55,658 bases of DNA from Nitrospirota bacterium. Lineage in GTDB: Bacteria; Nitrospirota; JACRHL01. Positions 37,877 through 46,772 of this stretch are shown here, one piece after another. Position 1 is the first letter of the stretch, and every line of letters starts with the position of its first letter. The notes below the pieces were generated by a model. It ran no database searches. It was not told the DNA's origin and saw only the letters and a program-made list of their open reading frames with translations. Made by a program: the position numbers and the translations under genes. The stretch spans positions 1 through 55,658 of the forward strand of contig JAOUFN010000017.1 in NCBI GenBank assembly GCA_029858285.1, read 5' to 3'.

Positions 37877-39969
37877 AGGGCGGCGGCCTCGCCGGTTTCG
37901 TCGACGCGCAGGAGCGAATTGCTGCCGCCGTAAATGTTGGCGACCCGCACCGGATTACCGGGGTCTTCCTGCCAGATACCGTCCACGACCACACGGTACT
38001 GGTACTCGCCAGGCTCCAGTTTCATGACCTTGACCAGGTTGCCGTCACGCACCTGGGTGTTCACTCCGCGATCCGGGATCCAGCCGTTGAAATCTCCGGC
38101 CAGCTGCACGCGCTTGGCTCCCATGCCCTTGAACAGCAGGGTGACTTCGTGCTGCGACGCTTCCGCCTGGGAACGGTGGGCCAGGAACGCTGGCGGGAAA
38201 CCACTGGCGCGGCGTACCGCGGCGTTGAAGTCCGCGTCGCTGGAGACCTCGATGGACGGAGCGGCGGGCGCGGCGGCAGACATGGTGGAAAAACCCACTG
38301 AAGGCGGCTTGGACACCACATCGGAGGTAACTTCAGGATTGGCTTCGGAAGCAATTTCGAAAACCGGCTCGTCGGCGATTTGGTCGCTCGCCCGCAGCAG
38401 ATCCTGGGTCGCCTCGCCAGCGTCCGCACGAATGGCGTCGTTGTCGAAGTCGTCATTTTCCCACCCGGCTTCGGCGTCGCCCACGTCATTCCCCGGGGCA
38501 TCGCCCAGGGTCTCTGTGAGGCTGTCGTCGTGGGCCAGTATTTCTTCCGCCGCCCCTTCTGCCGTTTCTTCCGATACGGCTGCCGGGAACTGGCGGTCCA
38601 CCGACTCCAGCACCTCGAACGGTTCGCCATCGGCTTCCGCCGCCTCCGGCTCGCCGTCCATGCTCCAGGAATTGGGCTGCGACGGGGTGGCAATGCCGTT
38701 CATGCTTTCCGCCAACAGGGCGGACAGAATGGGGTCATTGGAAAACCCGGTCTGCGATCCCTCCCCGTTCTCTGCATCCTCCTCGTCATCCGTGGTGGCG
38801 GACGAGATGCGCCCCTCCTCCGCCAGAGCCGAGAGCAACTCGGCCCGATCCTTGTCGTTCAGCAGCGCGAATGCCGGAGGTTCGGCCAATTCCGGTGATC
38901 CGGCTGCGGCTTCGCGGGCCAACGCTTCGCTGACAAAGCGGGAGATCTTTGTGGTGCGCGGGGCATGGTCTGTTTCCGCATTCAGCCCGCCCGGCTGCGC
39001 CGGGCCCTCTTGATTCACCACTTCGTAGTGTGCCACACCCGCCACCGCCGCCGCAGAGACGGCGCGGGAGATCGGCTCCCCCGCAGCCGCGGCCGCCAAG
39101 GGCACATGACGGGACGGGACGGGTCGCGGCTTCTGACCGGATTTGGAGGTGGTCCGTGCGGAGCCGTTTCCACCTTCGGGGCGGGCGTTGCGGAACGCCG
39201 TCACGGTGACGCGCCCCACCTGTTCGCCCATTACCTCGCGGGCCAGACGATCGTAATCCAGGGCGCCGACGCAATCCGGGTCGTGCTGGATCACCGGCAC
39301 GCCCCGGTAGGCAGCCTCCTTGAGGCGCACCGTGGTGTGGATCAACGCCTGGGACATCAACTCGGGGAACATGCCACGCAGTTCGCGCAGGATGTCGCGG
39401 GAAAAACGCGGGCGATAATCCACCATGGTGGGAACCACGGTAATGGACATCTCGGCGTTGTATTTTTCCGCCAGCAGGTCGATGGTTTCGTTCAGCCGCG
39501 ACACCCCGTCCAGGGAGAATACGCTCAGATCCACCGGCACCAGCACCCGATCGGCAGCGCGCAGGGCGTTGAACGCCAGCAAGCCCAGGGATGGCGGACA
39601 GTCGATCACCGAAAAATCGTAGCGATCGGCCACGCTGGCCAGATGCGACGCCAGGCGCCACTCGCGCTCCGGAGTGTCGGCAAGCAGGTGCTCCACCGCA
39701 GCCAGGGAAATGGTGCCGGGCACCAGGTCCACCCCCTTGGCAACGCCGGGAACGATCACCTGCTCGAGGGTGGCCTCGCGCAGGAACACCTCGTACAGCC
39801 CCTCGCGCTCTTCGCAGGCCTGGCCCAAACCGAGGGATGCGTGCCCCTGCGGGTCCATATCGATCAGCAACACCCGCTTGCCCCGGTTACCCAGGCACGC
39901 GGCCAGATTAATGGCCGTGGTGGTCTTGCCGCACCCCCCCTTCTGGTTCGCAACTGCAATATTTTCCAT
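37873..39969 (-). CDS. ParA ATPase fused to a C-terminal glycogen-binding (AMPK/CBM48-type) domain
   Basis: The start is ATG 39969, giving 698 residues. Residues 1-~265 are a ParA/Soj ATPase: deviant Walker A ANQKGGCGKTTTAINLAA, VLLIDMDPQGHASLG, FSVIDCPPSLGLLAFNAL and VPVDLSVFSLDGVSRLNETI. Residues ~265-600 are an acidic, Ala/Glu/Asp-rich, probably disordered linker. Residues ~603-690 form a beta-sandwich of the AMPK1_CBM/CBM48 early-set type (VTLLFKGMGAKRVQLAGDFNGW, then LEPGEYQYRVVVDGIWQEDP and NIYGGSNSLLRV), with the aromatic residues expected to bind alpha-glucan. No ParB or parS is adjacent, so plasmid-type segregation is unlikely. A role in positioning a polysaccharide or protein cargo is inference. 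Confidence 0.85.
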   Translation of the reverse strand: MENIAVANQKGGCGKTTTAINLAACLGNRGKRVLLIDMDPQGHASLGLGQACEEREGLYEVFLREATLEQVIVPGVAKGVDLVPGTISLAAVEHLLADTPEREWRLASHLASVADRYDFSVIDCPPSLGLLAFNALRAADRVLVPVDLSVFSLDGVSRLNETIDLLAEKYNAEMSITVVPTMVDYRPRFSRDILRELRGMFPELMSQALIHTTVRLKEAAYRGVPVIQHDPDCVGALDYDRLAREVMGEQVGRVTVTAFRNARPEGGNGSARTTSKSGQKPRPVPSRHVPLAAAAAGEPISRAVSAAAVAGVAHYEVVNQEGPAQPGGLNAETDHAPRTTKISRFVSEALAREAAAGSPELAEPPAFALLNDKDRAELLSALAEEGRISSATTDDEEDAENGEGSQTGFSNDPILSALLAESMNGIATPSQPNSWSMDGEPEAAEADGEPFEVLESVDRQFPAAVSEETAEGAAEEILAHDDSLTETLGDAPGNDVGDAEAGWENDDFDNDAIRADAGEATQDLLRASDQIADEPVFEIASEANPEVTSDVVSKPPSVGFSTMSAAAPAAPSIEVSSDADFNAAVRRASGFPPAFLAHRSQAEASQHEVTLLFKGMGAKRVQLAGDFNGWIPDRGVNTQVRDGNLVKVMKLEPGEYQYRVVVDGIWQEDPGNPVRVANIYGGSNSLLRVDETGEAAAL

Positions 39970-40079
39970 AAAACCCCCTCCCTGTCTGTATTGGGAAGTC
40001 ACCCTGCCCCGGAAAAACCGCAACGGCCTCCGGGAACCCATCAGAACGCGCTATCCCCGGGACCTGTGGCTCCCTCTCC

Positions 40080-40562
40080 TCAGGCCGCCGCGCCGGATCC
40101 GGAGGCAGGCGCCTCACCGTCGTCCGACCATCCGGGAAACAGCTCTTCCTGGACCGGATCGGCAGCCTCCTTCCGCCGCAACCGCTCCACGTCCCGCGCC
40201 AGTTCGGCCACGGGAAACACCCACTCCTGTCCGGAGAGGGCCTCGAAGGCCGCCCCGCCATGGAACACCAGCACCACGTCTCCCGTGGCCACCAGCGATA
40301 CTTCTTCCAGGGGACGACCGACATCCGGCAAAAACCGGATCAGCGAGGTGATGCTGCTGCGGATGCGCTGCAACGAAACCCCGGCGTCAATCAGGCGCTT
40401 GGCCGTGCGCAGGGCGATTAAATCGCGGAAGGTGTAACGGGCATGCCCACCGGCGGTGGTCACCGACGGCTCAATCAGCTCCGTCTGACGCCAGTACACC
40501 AGTTGCCGACGACTGACGCCGGTCAACGCGATGGCCTGGCTGCTGCTGAATCCGTCTTCCAT
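40080..40562 (-). CDS. MerR-family DNA-binding regulator
   Basis: This 160-residue protein has an N-terminal MerR winged helix (SSSQAIALTGVSRRQLVYWRQTELIEPSVTTAGGHARYTFRDLIALRTAKRLIDAGVSLQRIRSSI). A C-terminal region follows with no obvious effector cysteines (LEEVSLVATGDVVLVFHGGAAFEALSGQEWVFPVAELARDVERL). The C-terminal region resembles that of MerR-like proteins found beside ParA genes, so it may be a DNA-binding partner of the ParA rather than a metal sensor. It ends ~110 bases before parA. The ribosome-binding site is GGAGG. Confidence 0.82.
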   Translation of the reverse strand: MEDGFSSSQAIALTGVSRRQLVYWRQTELIEPSVTTAGGHARYTFRDLIALRTAKRLIDAGVSLQRIRSSITSLIRFLPDVGRPLEEVSLVATGDVVLVFHGGAAFEALSGQEWVFPVAELARDVERLRRKEAADPVQEELFPGWSDDGEAPASGSGAAA

Positions 40563-40632
40563 CTCACCTCCCGACCGAACCCTGGCAACGGCCGCCGTCG
40601 CGACGACCGTCTTACGAACGGCACTGTAAGCC

Positions 40633-40661
40633 AGATTTGCAGGTAATCACACGCGTGTCAA
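40633..40661 (-). promoter_or_regulatory. Promoter of the merR-parA operon with overlapping palindrome
   Basis: A perfect TTGACA on the minus strand (40656-40661) lies 17 bases before AAATCT (40633-40638). The palindrome ACACGCGTGT overlaps the -35 box, so a bound regulator could control it. The -10 match is poor. Confidence 0.45.
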
Positions 40662-40670
40662 GAGGTAAAA

Positions 40671-40694
40671 TGCCAAAAATCATATTTCTTGGCA
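40671..40694. promoter_or_regulatory. Inverted repeat TGCCAA-N12-TTGGCA
   Basis: A perfect 6-base dyad with a 12-base AT-rich centre lies between the two divergent genes, just upstream of the merR promoter. It is a candidate operator for the MerR-like protein or an unknown regulator. Confidence 0.5.
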
Positions 40695-40886
40695 TTATTT
40701 ATCTCAATCACCTGGTTTACGGCCTCCCGGCTCCGCTTTCATAGGGAAGTTCCCTTATCCTTTCACCCGTCCACCGGCGCGGGGTTTCACCAATCCAGCG
40801 CGTGCGCTGTACGGTGGTCACTAACAATTAGGCAGGCATCCCGGTCGTCCAACCCGACACACTGGCGCTGCCTCCGTGAGGTCAAG

Positions 40887-41711
40887 ATGCTCCACCAGTC
40901 CGCCCCCCTATCCGACCCCAAACCCCGTCCGCCGAGGCCGCACGTTCCCGGTTTATGGTCCGGCAATTTGTGTCTCGCTCTGTGTTTTGGTGTGAGTCTT
41001 GGTGCCTGTCTTGCGGGCTGGGCCGTTCCGGCGCTGGCGGCGCTTCCCGACCTGGCACCTCTCGACCGCCTGTTGCATCGGCATGTGCGGGCCGGGGAAA
41101 TCCACGGGGTGGCCCTGAATCGGGTGGACTACGCCGCCTGGGGGGCTGACTCCGACCACGCCGCCGCCCTCGCGGCCCTGGAAAATTTCGATGCGGGGAA
41201 ACTGGCCAGTCACCAGGAGCAGCTCGCGTTCTGGATCAACGCCTACAACCTTTTGGCCATCCAGGTGGTCATTGAGCATCGGACGCAGGGCTCCATCAGG
41301 GACGCCGGCGGGCTGTTCACACCGGTATGGAAAATCCCCGCCGGGCGTGTGGGGGGGCGCGAGGTGACACTGGACCAGATCGAACACCGCATCCTGCGCC
41401 CCATGGGGGACCCGCGCATCCACATGGCCATCGTGTGCGCCTCGGTGAGTTGCCCGGACCTCAGACCGGAAATCTATGTTCCGGAACAACTCGAACAACA
41501 GCTCGACGATCAGGCGCAGACTTTTCTTGCCAACCCGAAAAAGGGGGTGGTGGGGGATGGCAACGTGCGGCTGTCGCGCATTTTTGACTGGTTCGAAGAC
41601 GATTTTGGCGGGAGGGCGGGGGTGCTGGCGTTCGTGGCCCGCTACCGGGGGGGGAATGTTCGTCGCGTGGACGGCTATTTTGACTACGACTGGGCGCTCA
41701 ATCGACAGTAG
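40887..41711 (+). CDS. DUF547-domain exported protein
   Basis: The start is ATG 40887, preceded by GAGGT at good spacing; the upstream extension of the frame is non-coding. The protein has 274 residues: a signal peptide (~35-57, LCLALCFGVSLGACLAGWAVPALAA), then a DUF547 domain with the conserved HQEQLAFWINAYNLLAIQVVI block, VGGREVTLDQIEHRILRP, DPRIHMAIVCASVSCPDLR and the YDWALN-type end. The family is widespread and of unknown function. It is divergent from the MerR-ParA operon and shares its control region. Confidence 0.87.
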   Translation: MLHQSAPLSDPKPRPPRPHVPGLWSGNLCLALCFGVSLGACLAGWAVPALAALPDLAPLDRLLHRHVRAGEIHGVALNRVDYAAWGADSDHAAALAALENFDAGKLASHQEQLAFWINAYNLLAIQVVIEHRTQGSIRDAGGLFTPVWKIPAGRVGGREVTLDQIEHRILRPMGDPRIHMAIVCASVSCPDLRPEIYVPEQLEQQLDDQAQTFLANPKKGVVGDGNVRLSRIFDWFEDDFGGRAGVLAFVARYRGGNVRRVDGYFDYDWALNRQ

Positions 41712-41727
41712 ATTCGGGGGCAGCCGA

Positions 41728-42114
41728 TCAGGCAGCGGCCAGGCGCGCCACGGCGATGCCCAGCCCCGCCGCCGCCACGCACAGCACCACATTGCCTGCC
41801 GTGTTCGCCAGGGCCAGCATCAGGTTGCCATCCCGCAGCAAGGCCCAGGTTTCCAGACTGAAGGTGGAAAAAGTGGTGAAGGCACCCAGAAAACCGGTGG
41901 CCAGCGCCACCCGGAGGGTGGGGTCAAACCCCGCACGCAACGCCCCCAGTTCGAACACCGCCCCCAGCAACAGAGAGCCGGTCACGTTCACCAGCAGGGT
42001 GCCATAGGGGAACCCGGCGGGCAGGGCACGCAACGCCCACATCCCGATCAGGTAGCGAGAGACCGCCCCCACAAACCCGGCCAGCCCGATGGCCAAAATC
42101 ACGCGCATGAGCAT
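41728..42114 (-). CDS. crcB: Fluoride channel CrcB/Fluc
   Basis: This 128-residue four-helix membrane protein has the Fluc signatures GFVGAVSRYLIG, GTLLVNVTGSLLLG and ATGFLGAFTTFSTFSLE; the FSTFS phenylalanines line the fluoride path. It works as a dual-topology dimer exporting fluoride. It begins ~78 bases after the antiporter gene; I found no fluoride riboswitch in that gap. Confidence 0.93.
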   Translation of the reverse strand: MLMRVILAIGLAGFVGAVSRYLIGMWALRALPAGFPYGTLLVNVTGSLLLGAVFELGALRAGFDPTLRVALATGFLGAFTTFSTFSLETWALLRDGNLMLALANTAGNVVLCVAAAGLGIAVARLAAA

Positions 42115-42192
42115 CTCCCGCAGGCCACACCCTGTGCCTCCCGCCTCCGTTCCCGTCCACGTCCGGGGGCGCGAGGGGCCGTGCGGAGCCGA

Positions 42193-43185
42193 TCAGTGCA
42201 ACACATAGAATGCGTAGGCCGCATAGAGCAGCCCACCCCCCGCCAGATGGATGGGCGCAAGCCCACCGCGCAGGCGCAGGAAAATCAGCAGCAATGCAAC
42301 GCTCAGGATCGACAGGCCACCGGCCACCACGATGCGCTGATCCAGTTGCCACGGCGTGCCAAGAAGGCCGACAGTGACCGGGAACGTGGCCTGGAACATC
42401 ATCGCCCCGGTAATGTTGCCAATCGCCATCTGGTCCTTGCGCTGGTACAGCCAGATGAGGCTATTCATTTTTTCGGGCAGTTCTGTGGCGATGGGGGTGA
42501 TGAGCAGGGACAGGATCAGGGCCGGAATGCCTACATGGACCGAAAGCTCCTCCACCGCCCCCACAAACAGGTGGGCCCCCCCCACGATGGCGGTCAGGGC
42601 CAGGAAAATCTGGCCCCAGATGGACAGGAAGGACGGCTCGGCGGCGCCGGGGGCCAGCATCAGGGGCGGCAGTTCCTCTTCGTGGATGTTTGCCTCCTCG
42701 GCCACCGTCTTCTTGACGTAATAGCCGTACAGCAGCACCAGGAATACGGCAATGCCAATTTTGACGCCGTGATGGGGAATGAACGCGGCCCCCATGGCAC
42801 AGGAAAACGCCAAAAGGAACAGGCGCAGTTCCAGATCAATCTGACGCGTGTCGAGGTTCAGGGAAGGCTCGCGCCGCCCCATGCGGGTGAACACGAACAC
42901 CCCCAGCGCCGCCAGGGGAAGGGACAGGGTGCTGAGCATCAGGGGGGCACCGATGATGGCGCCGATGCCAATATCTTCCGCGGACTCCGTGGTGCCAAAA
43001 AAAATCGCCATAATGGGGATCATGGTCTCCGGCAACGCAGTGCCGACCCCGGCGAAGATGCTGCCAACCACGCCATCCGCAACCCCCAGCCGCTTGCCAA
43101 GCCACTCCACGCCGTTGGTAAAGACGTGGCAGCCCACCAGGATAATGGCCAGGGAACTGACAAACAGAAGAATCTCGATCAACAT
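42193..43185 (-). CDS. Sodium/calcium (CaCA family) antiporter
   Basis: This 330-residue protein has ten to eleven membrane segments and the two alpha-repeats of the CaCA family: SIFAGVGTALPETMIPI in the first half and LLITPIATELPEKMNSLIWLYQ with GNITGAMMFQATFPV in the second. The acidic residues in the two (T/A)LPE motifs are the cation ligands. The two halves are joined by an acidic cytoplasmic loop (EEANIHEEELPP). The ion (Ca2+ or other) cannot be fixed from sequence. Confidence 0.88.
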   Translation of the reverse strand: MLIEILLFVSSLAIILVGCHVFTNGVEWLGKRLGVADGVVGSIFAGVGTALPETMIPIMAIFFGTTESAEDIGIGAIIGAPLMLSTLSLPLAALGVFVFTRMGRREPSLNLDTRQIDLELRLFLLAFSCAMGAAFIPHHGVKIGIAVFLVLLYGYYVKKTVAEEANIHEEELPPLMLAPGAAEPSFLSIWGQIFLALTAIVGGAHLFVGAVEELSVHVGIPALILSLLITPIATELPEKMNSLIWLYQRKDQMAIGNITGAMMFQATFPVTVGLLGTPWQLDQRIVVAGGLSILSVALLLIFLRLRGGLAPIHLAGGGLLYAAYAFYVLH

Positions 43186-43199
43186 GACAGGGGACTATA

Positions 43200-45347
43200 T
43201 CACAGGGATCCGGCGCCCGACGCCGGTTCCGGCGTGGCGCCCGGGGTACCAAACAGGGGGTGTGGAAACGCCGGCGTGGCATCCCTGCCGCCACCCGCAC
43301 CGGTAAGGCCTACCCGAAATCGCACCATACTGCGGTCCGGAAACTCCACATACTCCACCGCCAGCAACCAGCACGAGCCAAGCAGTGTGAAGCCGTATCC
43401 GGCCTCCGCCCAGTGCTGGCCACGCTCGTCGTAATCACCGTGGGCAGACAGCGCCAGCCCCGCCCACGGACCCACCTCCATACGTCCCCGGTGCATGTGG
43501 GCGCGGGGTTCTGACGGGACCAGAGGTGTCACTGTGTCGGCCCAGAACGGGGTGCCCACCGCCATTCCCCCCCGGTCGTACACCTCCCCTGCGGAGACCC
43601 GAAACCAGCGTCTCTTCAGCGCCAGATCGGCAATCAGGCGTTGCACCGTGGCGGAAACCGGATCGTGCAGGGAGTCCACATGCAGCACCGCCCCGGCGGG
43701 TACCGGTACATCCACCTGGGAGCGCATCGGCCCGCGTGCGTGGCCGTCAAGATCGTAAGGGGCGGTCAGCCGCCAGTGTATCGCCCCCAGTCGCTGTCCC
43801 ACTCGAAGTACCGCCTCCCTTGCCGGGGTGATGGCTTCCAGCGCGTCGAACCGCGCGGCGTTGGCCAGGTGTACCGGCACGTAGCGGTACTGCACCTGCA
43901 GCACCGCCTGGTGCGATATCCCCAGCAGGCGCCCGCGGATGCGGGTGGACAGGGCCGCCGACAGGGGGTAGGTGCGGGTTGCGGCGGGGCCGTCTCCGGC
44001 GGGGGTGGAACTGTACAGGATGGTACGCGCCTCGGCTCGGCCCGACAGGGTGAGAAACCGCCCCGGCAGGGGGGTGCTCAGGGTCAGGTGCGGGGCCAGG
44101 TCGGCGCGGGTCACCGTTCCCCCCCGGCTGCGGTACAGGTAATCCGCGTCCACCCCCACCCCGGCCCACACCGGTAACGGTCCCAGACGCCGGTCGAGGG
44201 TCTCCGCCTGCACCCGTGGCAGGTGCTGCACCGGGCTGGCCTGGGGGTCCACCAGATCCTCGGTGTGGCGCAACAGCACCGTGGTCACCGAGGCGGTGGT
44301 GGCACGGGTGGCGAACAGGTTCGACTCCAGACTTTCGGTGGTGCGCGCCTCCGCTCCTTCCCCCACAACCCGCAGGTAGTCGCGGCTGTTTACATGGCTG
44401 ACGTCGGCGTGGACGTTCCAGCCGTGGGATCGCACGGTGGCGTGTCGCCATTGGGACAACACCAGGGAGTGCCCGGCGTCCCGGTCGTACAATCCTTCGG
44501 TCCGCACCGTCCCCTGGCTGCGCGCCGAGGTCATGTAGCGGTATTCCGCCTGCCCGCCAGAACCCAGTTTCGAGCGGTAATCATAGGCCACGGCCAGATC
44601 GGACGAGGGGTTGATGGTCCAGTAAAACGGCTGCACCACGCGCATGCCGTTGCGGCTGTCGTTGCCAAAACTGGGCAGCAGCAACCCGCTCTGGCGCCCG
44701 GAGGTGGGGAACAGGAACACCGGGACGTACAGCACCGGGACGTCGCGCACCCGGAAGGTGAGGGAACGCGCCACCAGCGTTTTTCCCGGTATCGCTGACA
44801 GGGAGCGCGCCGCCACCGACCAGGGCCGGGTTTCCCCCGGCGCGCACGGGCAGGTGGAAAACACCCCACGCCGCACCAGGTAGCGGCCGTTGGCCTGGCG
44901 GGAGATGGATTTACCCTCCAGGAAGTAGCTGCCGTCCAGCACCAATTCACCCCCCAACACCTGTCCGGAATTGTCCCCCAGGTTCCACTCGAAACGATCT
45001 CCCTTGAGCCGGTGCTTCCCGTCCTCAAGCAGCACGGAGCCCTCCCCGGCCACCCGCCCGCTACCGCGCTGCCATTCCAGCCGGTTGGCGCTCAAATGGG
45101 CTGAACCACGGGTCAGATGCACGTTGCCCTCGGCGGTTACGGTGTCCGATTCGCGGCTGTAGCGCGTGCTGTCGGCAGTAAGGTTGACGTCGGTCGCGGA
45201 CGGGGTTGTGGTGCTGGCGGGAGCGGATTGGGCCAGCGACGGCACCGGTACGGACAGGAGCAGGCAAGCCGCAGCACCCCACCACCAATTGTGACGAGCG
45301 GTGCGGAATCCGCCGTGGAGAGTGCGGGGAGTGGAACTGCGGCACAT
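43200..45347 (-). CDS. lptD: LPS-assembly outer-membrane protein LptD
   Basis: The start is ATG 45347, overlapping the folC stop by one base (TGATG), giving 715 residues. A signal peptide (WWGAAACLLLSVPVPSLAQS) is followed by the N-terminal OstA/beta-taco domain (LTADSTRYSRESDTVTAEGNVHLTRGSAHLSANRLEW), then a large beta-barrel with the RDVPVLYVPVFLFPTSGRQSGLLLPSFG signature. It inserts LPS into the outer leaflet with LptE. The N-terminal domain contains a CPCAPGE cysteine pair, while the two distant pairs of E. coli are not obvious. Confidence 0.88.
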   Translation of the reverse strand: MCRSSTPRTLHGGFRTARHNWWWGAAACLLLSVPVPSLAQSAPASTTTPSATDVNLTADSTRYSRESDTVTAEGNVHLTRGSAHLSANRLEWQRGSGRVAGEGSVLLEDGKHRLKGDRFEWNLGDNSGQVLGGELVLDGSYFLEGKSISRQANGRYLVRRGVFSTCPCAPGETRPWSVAARSLSAIPGKTLVARSLTFRVRDVPVLYVPVFLFPTSGRQSGLLLPSFGNDSRNGMRVVQPFYWTINPSSDLAVAYDYRSKLGSGGQAEYRYMTSARSQGTVRTEGLYDRDAGHSLVLSQWRHATVRSHGWNVHADVSHVNSRDYLRVVGEGAEARTTESLESNLFATRATTASVTTVLLRHTEDLVDPQASPVQHLPRVQAETLDRRLGPLPVWAGVGVDADYLYRSRGGTVTRADLAPHLTLSTPLPGRFLTLSGRAEARTILYSSTPAGDGPAATRTYPLSAALSTRIRGRLLGISHQAVLQVQYRYVPVHLANAARFDALEAITPAREAVLRVGQRLGAIHWRLTAPYDLDGHARGPMRSQVDVPVPAGAVLHVDSLHDPVSATVQRLIADLALKRRWFRVSAGEVYDRGGMAVGTPFWADTVTPLVPSEPRAHMHRGRMEVGPWAGLALSAHGDYDERGQHWAEAGYGFTLLGSCWLLAVEYVEFPDRSMVRFRVGLTGAGGGRDATPAFPHPLFGTPGATPEPASGAGSL

Positions 45348-46756
45348 CACGGAACGCACGGAGAGACCGAAGGAGGAAGCATTCCCGCCCGGCGCAGGGC
45401 GGCGCGGGCCTCGCCCAATGTGTAAATGGAGCCGGTGACGCACACCCTCCCACCCGCCTCACGCGCCGCCGCCACGGCGCGGCTTACTGCGTCACCCACT
45501 TGCGGCACTGCCATGACATCGGGGCATAGCGGGCGGGCTACTTCCGCCTGAGCCTGCAAATCGCCCCGCCGCGGGGTGTCGGGCGCGGTCAACACCAGGT
45601 GGGAGATGTGTTCCGCCAACGGCGCCAGCAGGGATTCGAAATCCTTGTCGGCAAGCACCCCCAGTACCAGCCACAGCGGCCTGTCGCCCTGCCAGGAGGC
45701 CAGAAACGCCGCCAGGGCGTGGGCCGCCTCCGGGTTGTGGGCCGCATCCAGCAGTAGCGGAGGGGCGTCGCCAATCATCTCCAGACGGCCCGGCCAGTGG
45801 GTGTGGCGCAGGGCGCGGCGCACCGCTCCCTCGGCCATGGCAACTCCAGCGGGCAGGTACAGTTCCAGCGCTGCCAGCGCCAAGGCTGCGTTGGTGCGCT
45901 GGTGGGCCCCCGCCAGCCCCAGCGTCAGCCCGGTGTAGTTGGTGCGGAGGCCACGCCAGTGCAGCGAATCCCCGTCTCCCATCAAGCCGAAATCGGCACC
46001 GTGGACATACAGGGGGGCGTCCACCTGGGCGGCGCGGCGGCGGATCACCTCCAGCGCCACCCCACTGGCGGCGGTGACCACCGGTATGCCGGGTTTGAGG
46101 ATACCGGCCTTCTCTTCGGCGATGCTGGCCAGGTCCCGCCCCAGATGCTCGGTGTGTTCCAGAGAGACACCGGTGACAATGCAAACCCGGGGCACGAGGA
46201 CGTTGGTGGCGTCCAGCCGCCCCCCCAGCCCGGTTTCCACCACGGCCACATCCACGGGGTTTTCCGGCCCTCCAGCCGGCCCTCCCACCGGCTTCCCCGC
46301 CAAGACCGTCGTCCCGCCCGTCGGCAGGTGGGCAAAATGGTCCATGGCCATGGCGGTGGTGACCTCAAAAAAGGTCGGCGGCGGGGCCTCCGGAAACATC
46401 GGCACCACCCGCGCCACGCGTTCCGCCACCCGCAGCAGATCGGCGTCGGAGATCGGTTCCCCGGCCACGCAGATGCGTTCCCGGAAATCCTCCAGATGCG
46501 GCGAGGTGTAGCGCCCGGTGCGCTGGCCGAAGCCCAACAACAGGGCGTCCAGAAACGCCGCCGTGGAGCCCTTGCCGTTGGTGCCGGCAATGTGGATGGA
46601 AGGATAATTTCGCTGCGGGTTACCCAACTTCGCGAGCAGGGAGGAGATGGTGTCGAGCCCGAGTTTGATGCCAAAGCGGGTCAGGCGTTCGAGGTACGCA
46701 TCCACGTCCGCCCGCACCCGGAAGGTGGCGGGCTGCGTTGCCGGGGTTCCTGTCAC
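45347..46756 (-). CDS. folC: Folylpolyglutamate synthase / dihydrofolate synthase
   Basis: This 469-residue Mur-ligase-fold enzyme has the P-loop IHIAGTNGKGSTAAFLDALL, RTGRYTSPHLEDFRERI, a VVETGLGGRLDATNVL block, the carbamoylated-lysine region and the C-terminal LLDAAHNPEAAHALAAFL. It adds glutamate to folates and makes dihydrofolate. The GTG 46756 start is preceded by GGGAGG. It follows accD directly, a common bacterial arrangement. Confidence 0.94.
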   Translation of the reverse strand: MTGTPATQPATFRVRADVDAYLERLTRFGIKLGLDTISSLLAKLGNPQRNYPSIHIAGTNGKGSTAAFLDALLLGFGQRTGRYTSPHLEDFRERICVAGEPISDADLLRVAERVARVVPMFPEAPPPTFFEVTTAMAMDHFAHLPTGGTTVLAGKPVGGPAGGPENPVDVAVVETGLGGRLDATNVLVPRVCIVTGVSLEHTEHLGRDLASIAEEKAGILKPGIPVVTAASGVALEVIRRRAAQVDAPLYVHGADFGLMGDGDSLHWRGLRTNYTGLTLGLAGAHQRTNAALALAALELYLPAGVAMAEGAVRRALRHTHWPGRLEMIGDAPPLLLDAAHNPEAAHALAAFLASWQGDRPLWLVLGVLADKDFESLLAPLAEHISHLVLTAPDTPRRGDLQAQAEVARPLCPDVMAVPQVGDAVSRAVAAAREAGGRVCVTGSIYTLGEARAALRRAGMLPPSVSPCVP

Positions 46757-46772
46757 GATCCGGCCTCCCGGT

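Larger units (their letters stand above)
40563..40886. other. Divergent regulatory region between the merR-parA operon and the DUF547 gene
   Basis: These 324 bases hold no gene. They contain three symmetric elements: ACACGCGTGT (40649-40658), TGCCAA-N12-TTGGCA (40671-40694) and GGGAA-G-TTCCC (near 40743-40753). The central part (40670-40710) is much more AT-rich than the rest of the window. Confidence 0.65.

Noticed and set aside
36407-40562. Chromosome or plasmid partition locus with parS and ParB
   Set aside because: No ParB-like gene and no repeated parS-like 16-bp site found around the ParA gene.
42115-42192. Fluoride riboswitch before crcB
   Set aside because: No match to the conserved pseudoknot core in the 78-base gap.
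41476-43434. 652-codon plus-strand frame across crcB and the antiporter
   Set aside because: It is antisense to two membrane proteins with clear signatures; Gln/His/Arg-rich translation.
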